This document shows positions 11,829 to 20,433 of a DNA stretch of 60,228 nucleotides, one piece after another. The position numbers were made by a program, and so were the translations under genes. This stretch comes from Planctomycetota bacterium (GTDB lineage: Bacteria; Planctomycetota; Phycisphaerae; Phycisphaerales; Phycisphaeraceae): NCBI GenBank assembly GCA_026386955.1, contig JAPLMQ010000103.1, positions 1-60,228 on the forward strand. Direction: 5' to 3'. Under the pieces are notes generated by a model. It was given only the letters and a program-made list of their open reading frames with translations. It did no database searches and was not told where the DNA came from. Positions within the stretch are counted from its first letter, which is position 1; every line of letters starts with the position of its first letter.

Positions 11829-14042
11829 CTACGCCGCCTGCTTGTGGAAGCGCACCACGCTCAGCGTCATGATCACCGTCCCGCAGGCGACCAGCCCGAC
11901 CGCCTGGGGCCAGAGGTCCCAGAAGTCGGCCCCGCGCAGGATCACCCCGCGCAGCACCTCGATGAAGTACGTCCCGGGGATGGCGAAGGTGATCGCGTAG
12001 ATCGCGGCCGGCATCTGCGAGCGCGGGAAGACGAACCCCGAGAGCAGGATCGTCGGCAGCATCACGATGAAGGCGAACTGCGTGGCCTCGAGCTGCGTGG
12101 TCGCCAGCGTCGAGATCAAGAGCCCCAGCCCCAGCGAGCAGAGGATGAAGAGCAGCGAGAGCCCCAGCAGGAGGAGCAGGCTGCCGTTCACCGGGACGCC
12201 GAAGAGGTAGACCATCACCGTGAGCACCAGCAGCAGCTCGCCGACGCCGACGATGGCGTAGGGCACGAGCTTGCCCAGGAGCAGCCCGACGCGCCCGACG
12301 GGGGTGACGAAGAGCTGCTCGAGCGTGCCCAGCTCTCGCTCGCGCACGACGGCACCGGCGGTGAGGAAGAGCGTGACGAGCTGGAGGATGATGCCCACCA
12401 GTCCGGGCACGAAAAAGTGGGAGCTCTCGAGGTTGGGGTTGAAGAGCAGCCGAGGGCGGACGTCGATGGGGAGCTGGGCGATGCCGCTGGGGTCGCGGGC
12501 GGGGGCAAGCTGGTTGCTCTCCACCACGCCGCGCCCGATCTTGATCGACATCGTCACGCCCAGCAGCTTCGAGGCGTTGAGGGCCGAGGTGGCGATCTGC
12601 GAGTCGCTCCCGTCGATGAGCACCTGCACGGAGGTCTGCCTGCCGTGGAGCAGGTCCTCGCTGTAGCCGGGCGGGATGAGCACGGCCACCTTCGCCTGCC
12701 CCGAGGTCAGGGCCCTGCGGTAGCCCTCGTGGTCGCGGGCGTGGGCGACGACCTGGAACGTGCGCGTGTTGGCGAAGGCGTCGACCAGCTCGCGGGCGGC
12801 CTGCCTGCCGTCGGAGTCGAAGACCACTGTGGGGATGTGCTCGGTCTGCGTGTTGATGGCGAAGCCGAAGATGATGATCTGCAGGATCGGCACGACGAAC
12901 ATGAAGAAAATCGTCGCGGGCTGGCGGCGGACGTGGGCGAACTCCTTGAAGAGGATCGCGGCCATGCCGTCGGTCGACCGGCTGCGCGGGACGGGGGCGG
13001 CGGGGGGCGCGGGGGCGGGCTGCGGCGCAACGGGCTCGGGCGCGGCCACCGGCGCTGGGCTTGCCGCCTGTTCCGCGATCAACTCCGTCGCGCCTCGAGC
13101 GTCGGCCGCCCGCGTCAGCGTCACGAAGACATCCTCAAGCGTCGGCTCCACCCCGCGCACAGAAAGTTCCTCCGGCCTCAGCCCCAGGCTGCCCGGCAGG
13201 GATGCGGGCTCGATCCGCGTCTCGGCGAGCAGGTGGATCGTCTGACCCATGAGGGTCGCGTCGCGCACGCCCGCGAGCCGTCTCAGCGGCTGGAGCAGCC
13301 TGGCGGGCGACGTCCCCGCCGCGGGCTCCAGCTCGTACCGCGTCGTCCCCGGCGGCGTGACGGCCGGGAGGCGCTTGAGCTCGTCGGGGTTTCCGTTGGC
13401 GATCAGCCTCGAGTTGTAGAGGTAGGCGACGTGGCTGCAGCGCTCGGCCTCGTCCATGTAGTGCGTCGTCACCAGCAGTGTCACGCCCTGGGCCGAGAGC
13501 TCGAAGAGCAGGTCCCACAGGTCGCGCCGCGCGACGGGGTCGATCCCCGCGGTGGGCTCGTCGAGGAAGATGACCTCCGGCTCATGGATCAGCGCGCAGG
13601 CCAGCGCGAGCCGCTGCTTCCACCCGCCCGAGAGCGTGCCCGCGAGCTGCCCGAGCCGGCCGCCCATGCCCGTGAGCTTCAGCACGTCCTGCGTGCGCTG
13701 CCTCAGCCGCTCGGGCCCCAGCCCGTAGACCCGCCCGTAGAAGGCGATGTTCTCCGCCACGGTCAGGTCGGCGTAGAGGCTGAACTTCTGCGACATGTAG
13801 CCGATGCGGCGTTTCACGGCCTCGGCCTGGCGCATCGTGTCGTACCCGAGCACGGTCGACTGTCCGCCCGAGTTCTCCAGCACGCCGCAGAGCATGCGGA
13901 TGATCGTCGACTTGCCGCTGCCGTTGGGCCCGAGCAGGCCGAAGATCGCCCCGCGCTCGACGGTGAAGCTCACGCGGTCGACCGCGGTGAACGCGCCGAA
14001 GCGGCGGGTCAGGTCGCGGGCGGTGATCACGTGCTGCGTCAT
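11829..14042 (-). CDS. ABC transporter, ATPase fused to ABC-2 permease
   Basis: This 737-residue fusion has an N-terminal nucleotide-binding domain: Walker [10 protein letters not shown] at 38-46, signature LSGGWKQR near 140, Walker [14 protein letters not shown] and the H-loop [11 protein letters not shown]. After a Pro/Ala linker (about 310-360) comes an ABC-2 permease with one N-terminal helix ([20 protein letters not shown]), a large extracytoplasmic loop and five C-terminal helices including [13 protein letters not shown]. The adaptor gene lies 18 nt upstream on the same strand, so the pair resembles YbhG-YbhFSR efflux systems with ATPase and one permease in a single chain. The drug or lipid substrate is unknown. 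No TolC-type gene is nearby. Confidence 0.9.
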   Translation of the reverse strand: MTQHVITARDLTRRFGAFTAVDRVSFTVERGAIFGLLGPNGSGKSTIIRMLCGVLENSGGQSTVLGYDTMRQAEAVKRRIGYMSQKFSLYADLTVAENIAFYGRVYGLGPERLRQRTQDVLKLTGMGGRLGQLAGTLSGGWKQRLALACALIHEPEVIFLDEPTAGIDPVARRDLWDLLFELSAQGVTLLVTTHYMDEAERCSHVAYLYNSRLIANGNPDELKRLPAVTPPGTTRYELEPAAGTSPARLLQPLRRLAGVRDATLMGQTIHLLAETRIEPASLPGSLGLRPEELSVRGVEPTLEDVFVTLTRAADARGATELIAEQAASPAPVAAPEPVAPQPAPAPPAAPVPRSRSTDGMAAILFKEFAHVRRQPATIFFMFVVPILQIIIFGFAINTQTEHIPTVVFDSDGRQAARELVDAFANTRTFQVVAHARDHEGYRRALTSGQAKVAVLIPPGYSEDLLHGRQTSVQVLIDGSDSQIATSALNASKLLGVTMSIKIGRGVVESNQLAPARDPSGIAQLPIDVRPRLLFNPNLESSHFFVPGLVGIILQLVTLFLTAGAVVRERELGTLEQLFVTPVGRVGLLLGKLVPYAIVGVGELLLVLTVMVYLFGVPVNGSLLLLLGLSLLFILCSLGLGLLISTLATTQLEATQFAFIVMLPTILLSGFVFPRSQMPAAIYAITFAIPGTYFIEVLRGVILRGADFWDLWPQAVGLVACGTVIMTLSVVRFHKQAA

Positions 14043-14060
14043 GTCGATTGCCTGCGGGCG

Positions 14061-15194
14061 TCAAGGCTTGCCGGTGTCGTCGAGCCACACGTCGGCCGAC
14101 ATGCCCGGGCGCAGCCGGTCGAGCCCCTGGTCGAGCGTGACCTTGATGCGGAAGACCTGCTTCGAGCGGTCCTCGGGCGTCTGCACGTTGCCGGGCGTGA
14201 ATTCCGCCTGCCGCGCGATGAAGGTCACGCGCCCCTTGAAGACCTCGCGCGGGAAGCTGTCGGTGCTCACGCTCACGGCCTGCCCGGGCTTCAAGTTCAG
14301 CCGGTTCTCCGGCACGTAGGCCCGCACCCAGAGCGTGGAGGTGTCGAGCAGCGAGAGCACAGGGGCGTTGGGCGCCACCAAGTCGCCCGGGCGCAGCTCC
14401 GCCGCCTCGACCACGCCGTCGACCGGCGCCTCGATCACCAGCTCCTTCATCTGCCGCTCGATGCGGGCGAGATCCGCCTGCGCCGCAAGCAGCGCGGCCC
14501 GGGCCTGCTCGACCTCCGTCGCGCGGTTCCCCGCCGTGCGCATCCTCCACGCCTCGTCGGCCTCGCTGAGCTGCGCCTTCGCTTCGGCGATCTCCTCCGC
14601 CCGGCTGCCCTCCTTCAGCTCCTCGAGCCGCTGCCGGTCGGCCTGCGCGCCGGCCTCGCTCGCCCGCAGATCCTCCGACGCGCGGTCCAGCTCGTCGCGC
14701 GTCGCGGCGTTGTGCTCCATCAACTCCTTCTTGCGGTTGTAGGTCAGCTCCGCGAGCCGGCGCTGCGCCTCCGAGGCCGCCAGCCTCGCCTCCGCCACGC
14801 CGATCTCCTGCTTCCGCGGCCCCGCCACCAGCCGCTGCAGCCGCGCGTCGATCTGCTGCCTGCGGGCCAGCGCCTGCGCGATCTCCTCGGCCCGGTACCC
14901 GCTCTTCATCTGGTCGAACGCCGCCTGCCCCGCGGCCACGTTGGCCTGCGCCCGGGCCCGCTGCTCCTGCAGGTCGTAGGGGTCGAGCGTGACCAGCTTC
15001 GCCCCGTGGATGACGCTCTGCCCCTCCTCGACGTGCACCTCCGCGACACGCCCGCCCACGCGCGAGCCCAGCCGGATCTCGTGGGCCTCGACGAAGCCCG
15101 AGACCTTCAACGGCTCGACGCGATGCTGGCTGTGGAACAGCGCCCCGGCCAACCCGGCGACGACCACCACGGCCGCGATGATCCAGATCCGCAT
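14061..15194 (-). CDS. HlyD-family membrane fusion protein
   Basis: A 377-residue periplasmic adaptor with an N-terminal membrane anchor (RIWIIAAVVVVAGLAGALF). A lipoyl half (SGFVEAHEIRLGSRVGGRV) is followed by a long Ala/Arg/Glu-rich coiled-coil hairpin (about residues 70-210). The second lipoyl half is IEAPVDGVVEAAELRPGDLV, followed by a beta-barrel domain. It would link the ABC pump encoded directly downstream to the cell envelope. ATG 15194 starts right at the anchor; in-frame starts at 15236 and 15245 would add 14-17 polar residues and cannot be excluded. Confidence 0.88.
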   Translation of the reverse strand: MRIWIIAAVVVVAGLAGALFHSQHRVEPLKVSGFVEAHEIRLGSRVGGRVAEVHVEEGQSVIHGAKLVTLDPYDLQEQRARAQANVAAGQAAFDQMKSGYRAEEIAQALARRQQIDARLQRLVAGPRKQEIGVAEARLAASEAQRRLAELTYNRKKELMEHNAATRDELDRASEDLRASEAGAQADRQRLEELKEGSRAEEIAEAKAQLSEADEAWRMRTAGNRATEVEQARAALLAAQADLARIERQMKELVIEAPVDGVVEAAELRPGDLVAPNAPVLSLLDTSTLWVRAYVPENRLNLKPGQAVSVSTDSFPREVFKGRVTFIARQAEFTPGNVQTPEDRSKQVFRIKVTLDQGLDRLRPGMSADVWLDDTGKP

Positions 15195-15345
15195 GGAAGC
15201 ACCCTGGAGAACCGAGGGAGACAGAGTCGAATTCATTTTACGCAATCAGCGCCGGAGCCGGCCGTCGCTTCCAGCCCTGCGGAGGAAGTGGAACCGCCCG
15301 GCGCGATCAATTGAATCAAGACATCCGTCGCCTTCGTGTTGGGCC

Positions 15346-16653
15346 TCAATCCATCGCCTCGACGCGAACCGCCCAGACCTCGTTGAGTCCCGTCGCCTGG
15401 CAGCCTTCGCCTGGCTTCGCGGTCGCCTCGCCCCGGGTGTAGAGGATCATCGGGTTCTCGAACGTGTAGTTCGGCCCGGAGCGCGACATCTGCGGCAGCC
15501 AGTGGGCGACCTTCGCATCGGTCGGGCTCACCTGAACGCACTCGAAGGTCTTGCCCGCGTCGCGCGAGCAGAGGTGGAAGACCTCGCAGGTCGGGTCGCC
15601 CCATTCCTGGTTCGCCTTCTCGTTCGCCCCTGCGGGGATGCTGGCGGCCGCGAGAAGGACGTGGATGCGCCCCTTGGAGTCAATCGACATCGAACCGTCG
15701 TTGGGGAGCCGGTCGGCGGGGAGGAAATGGCCGACGTCGACGGTATCCCAATGCGTCCCGGCCCAGCGCGAGAGCGGGAGATAGCGGCCGCAGTTGCCCT
15801 GCTTGCCCGCCATGGCCCAGACGCTCCCGGCCGGGTCGAGGGCCATGCCCCAGTTGCGCGGATCATCCTGCGCGGGCGGGTGCGGGATGGCGAAGCGCGA
15901 GCCGTATTCGATCGGGGTCGACGTCGCCTTGCCCGTCATGTCGGCCCAAGTCTCGCCCAAGTCGGCCGACTTGAGGATCGCCACGCCGATGGAGGTCGAG
16001 TTGAAGGTCGAATAGAAATGCCCCGCGACATAAATCGTGCCGGAAGGTTCGCTCAGCAGCGAGGGGGCGATGTGCGTGTAGCCCGGGGGGATGTCCTGGG
16101 TCATCAGGGCGCGGGCATTGGTCCATCCGCCGGCCTTGCGTTGACGCTGGAACATCAACGAGGGCGGGCCGTCGCCGCCGCGGTAGACGAGGCAGTCGGC
16201 CCCGGCGTGGTCGTGCAGGAGGTAGGCGTAGGTGCCGTTGTAGCCGGCCGCGACGTTGGTCGTCCCGAGCCCTTCGAGGGAGTTGATCTCCGGGGCGGCG
16301 CTCCACTTGAACGCGCCGGCCGGCCAAGGCGCGGGGTAGTTGGCCCATGAGCCGTGCGGGCCGAAGGCGATGCGCAGCCGGCCTTCGCGGTCGGCGGTGA
16401 GCGAGGGGTTGTTGTGGTTGTCGACGCCCGTGCCGATGTGGATCGTCGGGCCCCATTGGTTGGTGGCGTGGTCGAAGGTCCGCCCGCGGGTCTCGGCGAC
16501 GGTGTCGGTCCAGACCACGTGGGTCTTGCCCGCGAGGGTGACGATCTTGTTGTTGTAGCAGTAGGCGGTGGCGCGGTTGGAGCCGTGGTCGGAGAGGAGG
16601 AACGGCTTGCTGTAGCGGATCATGGGCGGGTCCGGTGGGGGTGGGCCCGTCAT
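15346..16653 (-). CDS. BNR/sialidase-like beta-propeller protein
   Basis: About 435 residues without a signal peptide. Repeated Asp-box-like and propeller strands are visible: NPSLTADREGRLRIAFG, SMDSKGRIHVL-type segments, SADLGETW and SRDAGKTFECVQVS. The opening NNKIVTLAGKTHVVWTD and the HDHAGADCLVYRGGDG region fit BNR_4-type planctomycete proteins. Such propellers often bind or cleave glycans, but I cannot identify a complete sialidase active site. ATG 16623 (MIRYSKPF) is an alternative start that removes a Pro-rich leader. Neither start has a clear ribosome binding site. Confidence 0.65.
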   Translation of the reverse strand: MTGPPPPDPPMIRYSKPFLLSDHGSNRATAYCYNNKIVTLAGKTHVVWTDTVAETRGRTFDHATNQWGPTIHIGTGVDNHNNPSLTADREGRLRIAFGPHGSWANYPAPWPAGAFKWSAAPEINSLEGLGTTNVAAGYNGTYAYLLHDHAGADCLVYRGGDGPPSLMFQRQRKAGGWTNARALMTQDIPPGYTHIAPSLLSEPSGTIYVAGHFYSTFNSTSIGVAILKSADLGETWADMTGKATSTPIEYGSRFAIPHPPAQDDPRNWGMALDPAGSVWAMAGKQGNCGRYLPLSRWAGTHWDTVDVGHFLPADRLPNDGSMSIDSKGRIHVLLAAASIPAGANEKANQEWGDPTCEVFHLCSRDAGKTFECVQVSPTDAKVAHWLPQMSRSGPNYTFENPMILYTRGEATAKPGEGCQATGLNEVWAVRVEAMD

Positions 16654-16683
16654 GGTACTCGCGGGGGAGGAAGAGGGGATGAT

Positions 16684-16797
16684 TTGTTAGCCGGACTCGC
16701 AAGCGACGGAGGGCAGGTCCGCCGAATTGCGCAGGGCGAGGTCGAGCCTCGCCGAAACAGGATTCAAACGTCCGCCGCATGCGCGTCCGGCCAACAA
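16684..16797. repeat. Element A3: diverged inverted repeat
   Basis: Arms 16684-16710 and 16771-16797 keep the TTGTTAGCCGGAC family ends but differ from each other at about four of 27 positions. They surround a 60-nt loop. The right end stops 1 nt before the stop codon of the following minus-strand gene. This is the most decayed copy of family A. Confidence 0.8.
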
Positions 16798-16798
16798 T

Positions 16799-18499
16799 TC
16801 ACCCGATCTCGCCCAGGATCTTCTGCGTCAGTTCCCAGAAGTGCGTCTCGCGGAAGGCTGTCGCCGCGCCGGGGAGCGCGCCGTGGCGCTGCGTGTGGTG
16901 CGTCCAGTGGCTCTGGGCGCTGAAGATCCGCTGGCGCACCTGGTCGGCGGCCGCGGGCGTGGGGTTCTTCTGGTACCGGCGATAGGCGACCAGCCCAGCG
17001 AGGAAATCGCGCAGGGCCTGGAAGAGCGACTGCCCGTAGATCAGCGAGTGGATCAGCGGCTCAAGCTGCCGGCGGTTGCGGTCGGTCACCAGCTTCTGCA
17101 GCGCGGCGACGTCGTCGAACGTCCGCTCCACCGCGCGCTGCTTCTCCTGCACGACTTCGTCGAGGGCCGAGTCGGGCAAGCGCTGGATCATGCGCCACGC
17201 CGCCTGGCCGTTGACCAAGTCGTCCTGGATCCAGTCGGCGTTGGGGTGCCACGGGTCGGCCTTGGTCTGGGCGAAGGGGCCGATGTAGAACCCCTCGCGG
17301 ATGACCTCGGGCGAATGCTCCAGCACGCTCTTGAGCGCCTGGGCCAGCGCGGGGTCGTCGATGCCCAGCCGATCGGCGATCCACTGCTTCGCGAGGGCCG
17401 AGGGGTCGGCCTGCGGATTGTCGGCCAACTTCGGCACGGCATACACGTTGGCGTCGATCCACGTCTCGTCGGTGATGAACGGCCCGCCCCACCCCCCGCC
17501 GCGGACCCACGCCCACAGCCCCGCGAGGTTCACCTTGCCTGCCGCCTGGGCCAAGCCGCCCTCGGGCAACTTCGGATCCCCCCCGGAAGCGCCCCAGGTA
17601 GCGCTCGGCATATCACCCGCGCGGACCTCCGGGCACCCGTCGCGCCACAGCGGCACCTGCCAGTTGGGGATGCCGCCCTTGCCCTCGAACTCGCGCTGGC
17701 ACTGCATCTCGTAGAGGATCGGCCGGCGCCCGCAGGCGAGGCTCGTCGGGCTCCAGCGCTGGTACCGCCAGAAGTCGGTCTGCGTCACCTTGAAGGAGAG
17801 CACGAAGCGGTCGTCCTCGGGGTTGTCGGCCCCGGGCAGGCGGTCGATCACGCGCCTGCAAAGCTCGACCGAGTCGTGCAGCCCGTTGGGGCGGACGTTC
17901 CAAGCGCGGGCGATCAGCCGCTTGTTCCGCCCCGCGACGACCAGCTTGTGGAACGCGCCGAGCGCCATGACGATCCGGTCGGCGCGCCCGAGTTGGCTGC
18001 AGCGGGCGCAGTGCGGCGAGTAGATGTCGTTGCCGATCAGGTACGGCAGGCGGGCGGCGTCGTTGTCGCCGATGCGGAGCACCACGCCCCGTGCCGCGGG
18101 GAAGGCGTTGAGCAGCGAATCGAGTGCCTCGACCGAGCGGGCCAGCGCCGCGTCGCTCGCGGGGCAGAGCGTCGTCGGGCGGCGGAGGCAGGTCAGCTCG
18201 CCCACCTGGCTGTTGACCGCGTCGCGGGCGAGGCTGAGCACGTCGTAGGTGATGTAGGCCTCGAGCCCCGCCTTCACGGCGTCCTCGGTGCGGTGGCGGA
18301 TGATCTCGAACTGCTGCGCGACCCAGCGCTTCATCTCGCCCGAGCTGATCGCCTCGGGGCTGACCACGCCCGAGAGCCCGGTGGTCTCGTAGAAGACGAT
18401 GCCGTTGTAGCCCAGGTCGCGGATCTGCCGCGGGTCGCGGTAGCGGCTGTTGGCGAAGGGTTCGCCGGGGTTGTCGAGGATGGTCGCGAGCTTCAGCAT
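16799..18499 (-). CDS. Unknown protein, possible TIM-barrel glycosidase-like
   Basis: This 566-residue cytoplasmic-looking protein has no signal peptide. The N-terminus (DPRQIRDLGYNGIVFYETT) resembles the first strand-helix of a glycoside-hydrolase barrel. SPHCARCSQ carries a CxxC pair, and VLSFKVTQTDFWRYQRW and YEMQCQREFEGKGG are distinctive. NLAGLWAWVRGGGWGG near residue 330 resembles a late barrel strand. Alpha-glucuronidase-like families are the nearest guess. The C-terminal 150 residues are helical. I do not recognise the family with confidence and assign no reaction. Confidence 0.55.
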   Translation of the reverse strand: MLKLATILDNPGEPFANSRYRDPRQIRDLGYNGIVFYETTGLSGVVSPEAISSGEMKRWVAQQFEIIRHRTEDAVKAGLEAYITYDVLSLARDAVNSQVGELTCLRRPTTLCPASDAALARSVEALDSLLNAFPAARGVVLRIGDNDAARLPYLIGNDIYSPHCARCSQLGRADRIVMALGAFHKLVVAGRNKRLIARAWNVRPNGLHDSVELCRRVIDRLPGADNPEDDRFVLSFKVTQTDFWRYQRWSPTSLACGRRPILYEMQCQREFEGKGGIPNWQVPLWRDGCPEVRAGDMPSATWGASGGDPKLPEGGLAQAAGKVNLAGLWAWVRGGGWGGPFITDETWIDANVYAVPKLADNPQADPSALAKQWIADRLGIDDPALAQALKSVLEHSPEVIREGFYIGPFAQTKADPWHPNADWIQDDLVNGQAAWRMIQRLPDSALDEVVQEKQRAVERTFDDVAALQKLVTDRNRRQLEPLIHSLIYGQSLFQALRDFLAGLVAYRRYQKNPTPAAADQVRQRIFSAQSHWTHHTQRHGALPGAATAFRETHFWELTQKILGEIG

Positions 18500-18594
18500 C
18501 GGTGCGATTTAACACCACGCGGCCCGCGGGGGCAAACAAGGCGACATGGGTTATTTCAGTCGATGTGTCCCGAGGCCCGACGCGCAGACGCCCT

Positions 18595-18708
18595 CAAGCC
18601 CATCGATCGCGACGGTACTCCGTCGTGTTCGATGGGGTTCCGCCCCAGCGCTTCAACTCCATGCACCCCACCGAACCCGACGGGGTACCGTCGGGATCAG
18701 TGGGCTTG
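18595..18708. repeat. Element B1: paired hairpins, inverted
   Basis: Two 43-nt arms (18595-18637 and 18666-18708) are imperfect reverse complements separated by 28 nt. Each is also self-complementary: CGACGG-tact-CCGTCG inside an outer CCCATCGA/TCGATGGG stem on the left, and CCCGACGG/CCGTCGGG on the right. Element B2 at 32853-32953 is the same family. It ends 14 nt before the metallopeptidase stop codon. Confidence 0.85.
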
Positions 18709-18722
18709 CAATTCCTGAGGTC

Positions 18723-19112
18723 TCACGCATACCCCAGCTCCGCCAAGTCGTCCTCGTCAAGCCCGAAGTGGTGCCCGATCTCGTGCAGGAGCGTGATGCG
18801 GATCTGCTCCTCCAGCTCGTCGCGCCGCCGGCCCGCCGTGCGCATGATCGGCCCGCGGAAGAGCATCATGCGGTCGGGCATCCCGGTGGGCGCTTCGACG
18901 CTGCGCTGCGTGAGGGCCACGCCCCAGTGCAGGCCGCAGAGGTCGGTCTCGCCCGGGTTGATCTTCATGTCGCGCAGCAGCCGCTCGGAGGGCTCGTCCT
19001 CGATGATGAGCGGGACCTCCTCGAGCAGGTCGTGCAACTGGTCGGGCAGCTCGTCGAGGATCGACTGCAGCAGCGAGTCGAACCGGCGGCGCTGGAGGGG
19101 GGAGAGCGGCAT
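18723..19112 (-). CDS. Zincin-type metallopeptidase (DUF1025/PF06262-like)
   Basis: This 129-residue protein ends with HEIGHHFGLDEDDLAELG. That is an HExxH zinc motif followed by a third acidic ligand, and it is diagnostic of the small metallopeptidase family found beside housekeeping genes. LLRDMKINPGETDLCGLHWG and DRMMLFRGPI are also typical. The gene starts 23 nt after pyrD stops on the same strand and is probably cotranscribed. The longer frame running up to 20048 is a shadow of pyrD. The physiological substrate is unknown. Confidence 0.85.
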   Translation of the reverse strand: MPLSPLQRRRFDSLLQSILDELPDQLHDLLEEVPLIIEDEPSERLLRDMKINPGETDLCGLHWGVALTQRSVEAPTGMPDRMMLFRGPIMRTAGRRRDELEEQIRITLLHEIGHHFGLDEDDLAELGYA

Positions 19113-19135
19113 AGGCAAGTTCGTCGCGGGCCGGC

Positions 19136-20110
19136 TCACTCGCCGTGGAGCTTGAGGGTGCCGATGACCTCGCGGATCGACTTGCAGCCCTGCTTGGCGA
19201 GGTATTGCTCGAGCCCCTGGGCGACCTTGATCGGCGTCGCGGGGTCGACGAAGAGGGCCGTCCCCACCGCGAGGCCCGACGCGCCGGCGAGGAGGAACTC
19301 GACGGCGTCCTGCCAGTACTGGATGCCGCCCATGCCGATGATCGGCACGCCTGCGTCGCGGGCGACGGCGCGATAGACGCGGTGCACGAGGTGGACCGCG
19401 AGCGGGCGGATCGCGGGGCCCGAGAGCCCGCCGGTGTTGTTGGCGAGGCGCGGGCGGCGCTTGTGGATGTCGACCGCCATCGCGGTGTAGGTGTTGATCA
19501 TGCTCAGGATGTTGGCGCCGCCCTCGACGGCGGCGCGGGCGGTGAGCGTGATGTCGGCCACGTTGGGCGAGAGCTTGACGATCAATTTCACCTTCGCGTC
19601 CATCGCCCCGCGCACCTGGGCGACGACGGTGCGCAGCAGGGCCGGGTCGGTCCCGAAGGTCAGCCCGTCCTTGACGTTGGGGCAGGAGACGTTGAGCTCG
19701 ATGGCGTCGACGTCGGGCTCGGAGGCGATGCGGGCGCAGGAGGAGACGTAGTCGTCGACGCTGTGGCCTGCGACGTTGACGATGATCTTGGGCCCGGCGG
19801 CGCGGAGCTTGCGGAGCTGCGGGAGCTTCTCGGCGAGGAAGACCTCGAGGCCGACGTTCGCCAGGCCGATGGCGTTGAGCATCCCGCCCCGTGTCTCGAC
19901 GATGCGGTAGGCCTCGTTGCCCTTGCGCGCCTCGCGGGTGACGCTCTTGGTGACGAAGGCGCCCAGGCGGGAGAGGTCCATGAGCTCGGCATATTCGTAG
20001 CCGTAGCCGCAGGTGCCCGAGGCGGTCATCATCGGGTTGGCCAGGCAAAGGCCAGCGAGGTCGACGGCGAGGGCGGGGCTGGTGGAGGGCGGGGCGGCCG
20101 TGGAAGTCAT
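19136..20110 (-). CDS. pyrD: Dihydroorotate dehydrogenase, class 1B catalytic subunit
   Basis: This 324-residue enzyme oxidises dihydroorotate to orotate in pyrimidine synthesis. FMN- and substrate-binding motifs are visible: ANPMMTASGTCGYG, KSVTREARKGN, ELNVSCPNVKDG (with the Cys base that marks class 1) and MGGIQYWQDAVEFLLAGA. No PyrK electron-transfer subunit adjoins it here. ATG 20110 is selected because conservation starts just after it and a TACAAT box lies 6 nt upstream; the frame reading to 20275 runs through repeat element D1. Confidence 0.93.
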   Translation of the reverse strand: MTSTAAPPSTSPALAVDLAGLCLANPMMTASGTCGYGYEYAELMDLSRLGAFVTKSVTREARKGNEAYRIVETRGGMLNAIGLANVGLEVFLAEKLPQLRKLRAAGPKIIVNVAGHSVDDYVSSCARIASEPDVDAIELNVSCPNVKDGLTFGTDPALLRTVVAQVRGAMDAKVKLIVKLSPNVADITLTARAAVEGGANILSMINTYTAMAVDIHKRRPRLANNTGGLSGPAIRPLAVHLVHRVYRAVARDAGVPIIGMGGIQYWQDAVEFLLAGASGLAVGTALFVDPATPIKVAQGLEQYLAKQGCKSIREVIGTLKLHGE

Positions 20111-20116
20111 GGCTGT

Positions 20117-20122
20117 ATTGTA
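20117..20122 (-). promoter_or_regulatory. -10 box of pyrD (leaderless spacing)
   Basis: TACAAT on the minus strand ends exactly 6 nt before the pyrD ATG, the same spacing as at polA, nadK and surE. There is no ribosome binding site, and a leaderless mRNA is predicted. Confidence 0.5.
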
Positions 20123-20160
20123 GCCCAAACCGTGGAGCGGCTGGCGCATCGCGGCGAGCC

Positions 20161-20303
20161 GTGCCACAACGCAGCCGAAGGCTGCTGTGTGCCGGAGAAC
20201 GTGATGCTCAAGGCTCGCCGCAGAATTGAAGATCACGCCCCGGAGGCAACCCCGGAGCCCATCGGACATCCGCACATAGCAGCCTTCGGCTGCGATGTGG
20301 CAC
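20161..20303. repeat. Element D1: inverted pair of hairpins
   Basis: Core arms 20161-20193 and 20271-20303 are reverse complements with a few differences and a 77-nt spacer. Each contains GCAGCC-gaa-GGCTGC flanked by CACA/TGTG, so each arm can form its own stem. GGCGAGC also occurs outside both arms in inverted orientation (20153-20159 and about 20314-20320). This is the only element located between divergent 5' ends. Confidence 0.85.
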
Positions 20304-20433
20304 GCGTTCCCGTGCTCGCCGGATTCCTGATGAACGCCGCGAGTTGGCCCGCGCCCCCGCAGCCGTTAATCTCCCCCATCAGACCGGCTTCGCCGCGCGA
20401 TCCCGCGCCGGGCCGTCGATACGGAACCCCCTC

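Larger units (their letters stand above)
20111..20433. other. Divergent pyrD/AKR intergenic region
   Basis: This 323-base stretch carries the pyrD -10 box, repeat element D1 and about 115 bp of otherwise featureless sequence upstream of the aldo/keto reductase. I see no small gene in it. Confidence 0.6.

Noticed and set aside
18723..20048. A single 441-codon minus-strand frame covering the metallopeptidase and pyrD.
   Set aside because: Its upstream part is an out-of-frame shadow of pyrD. Only the last 129 codons, from ATG 19112, encode the metallopeptidase.
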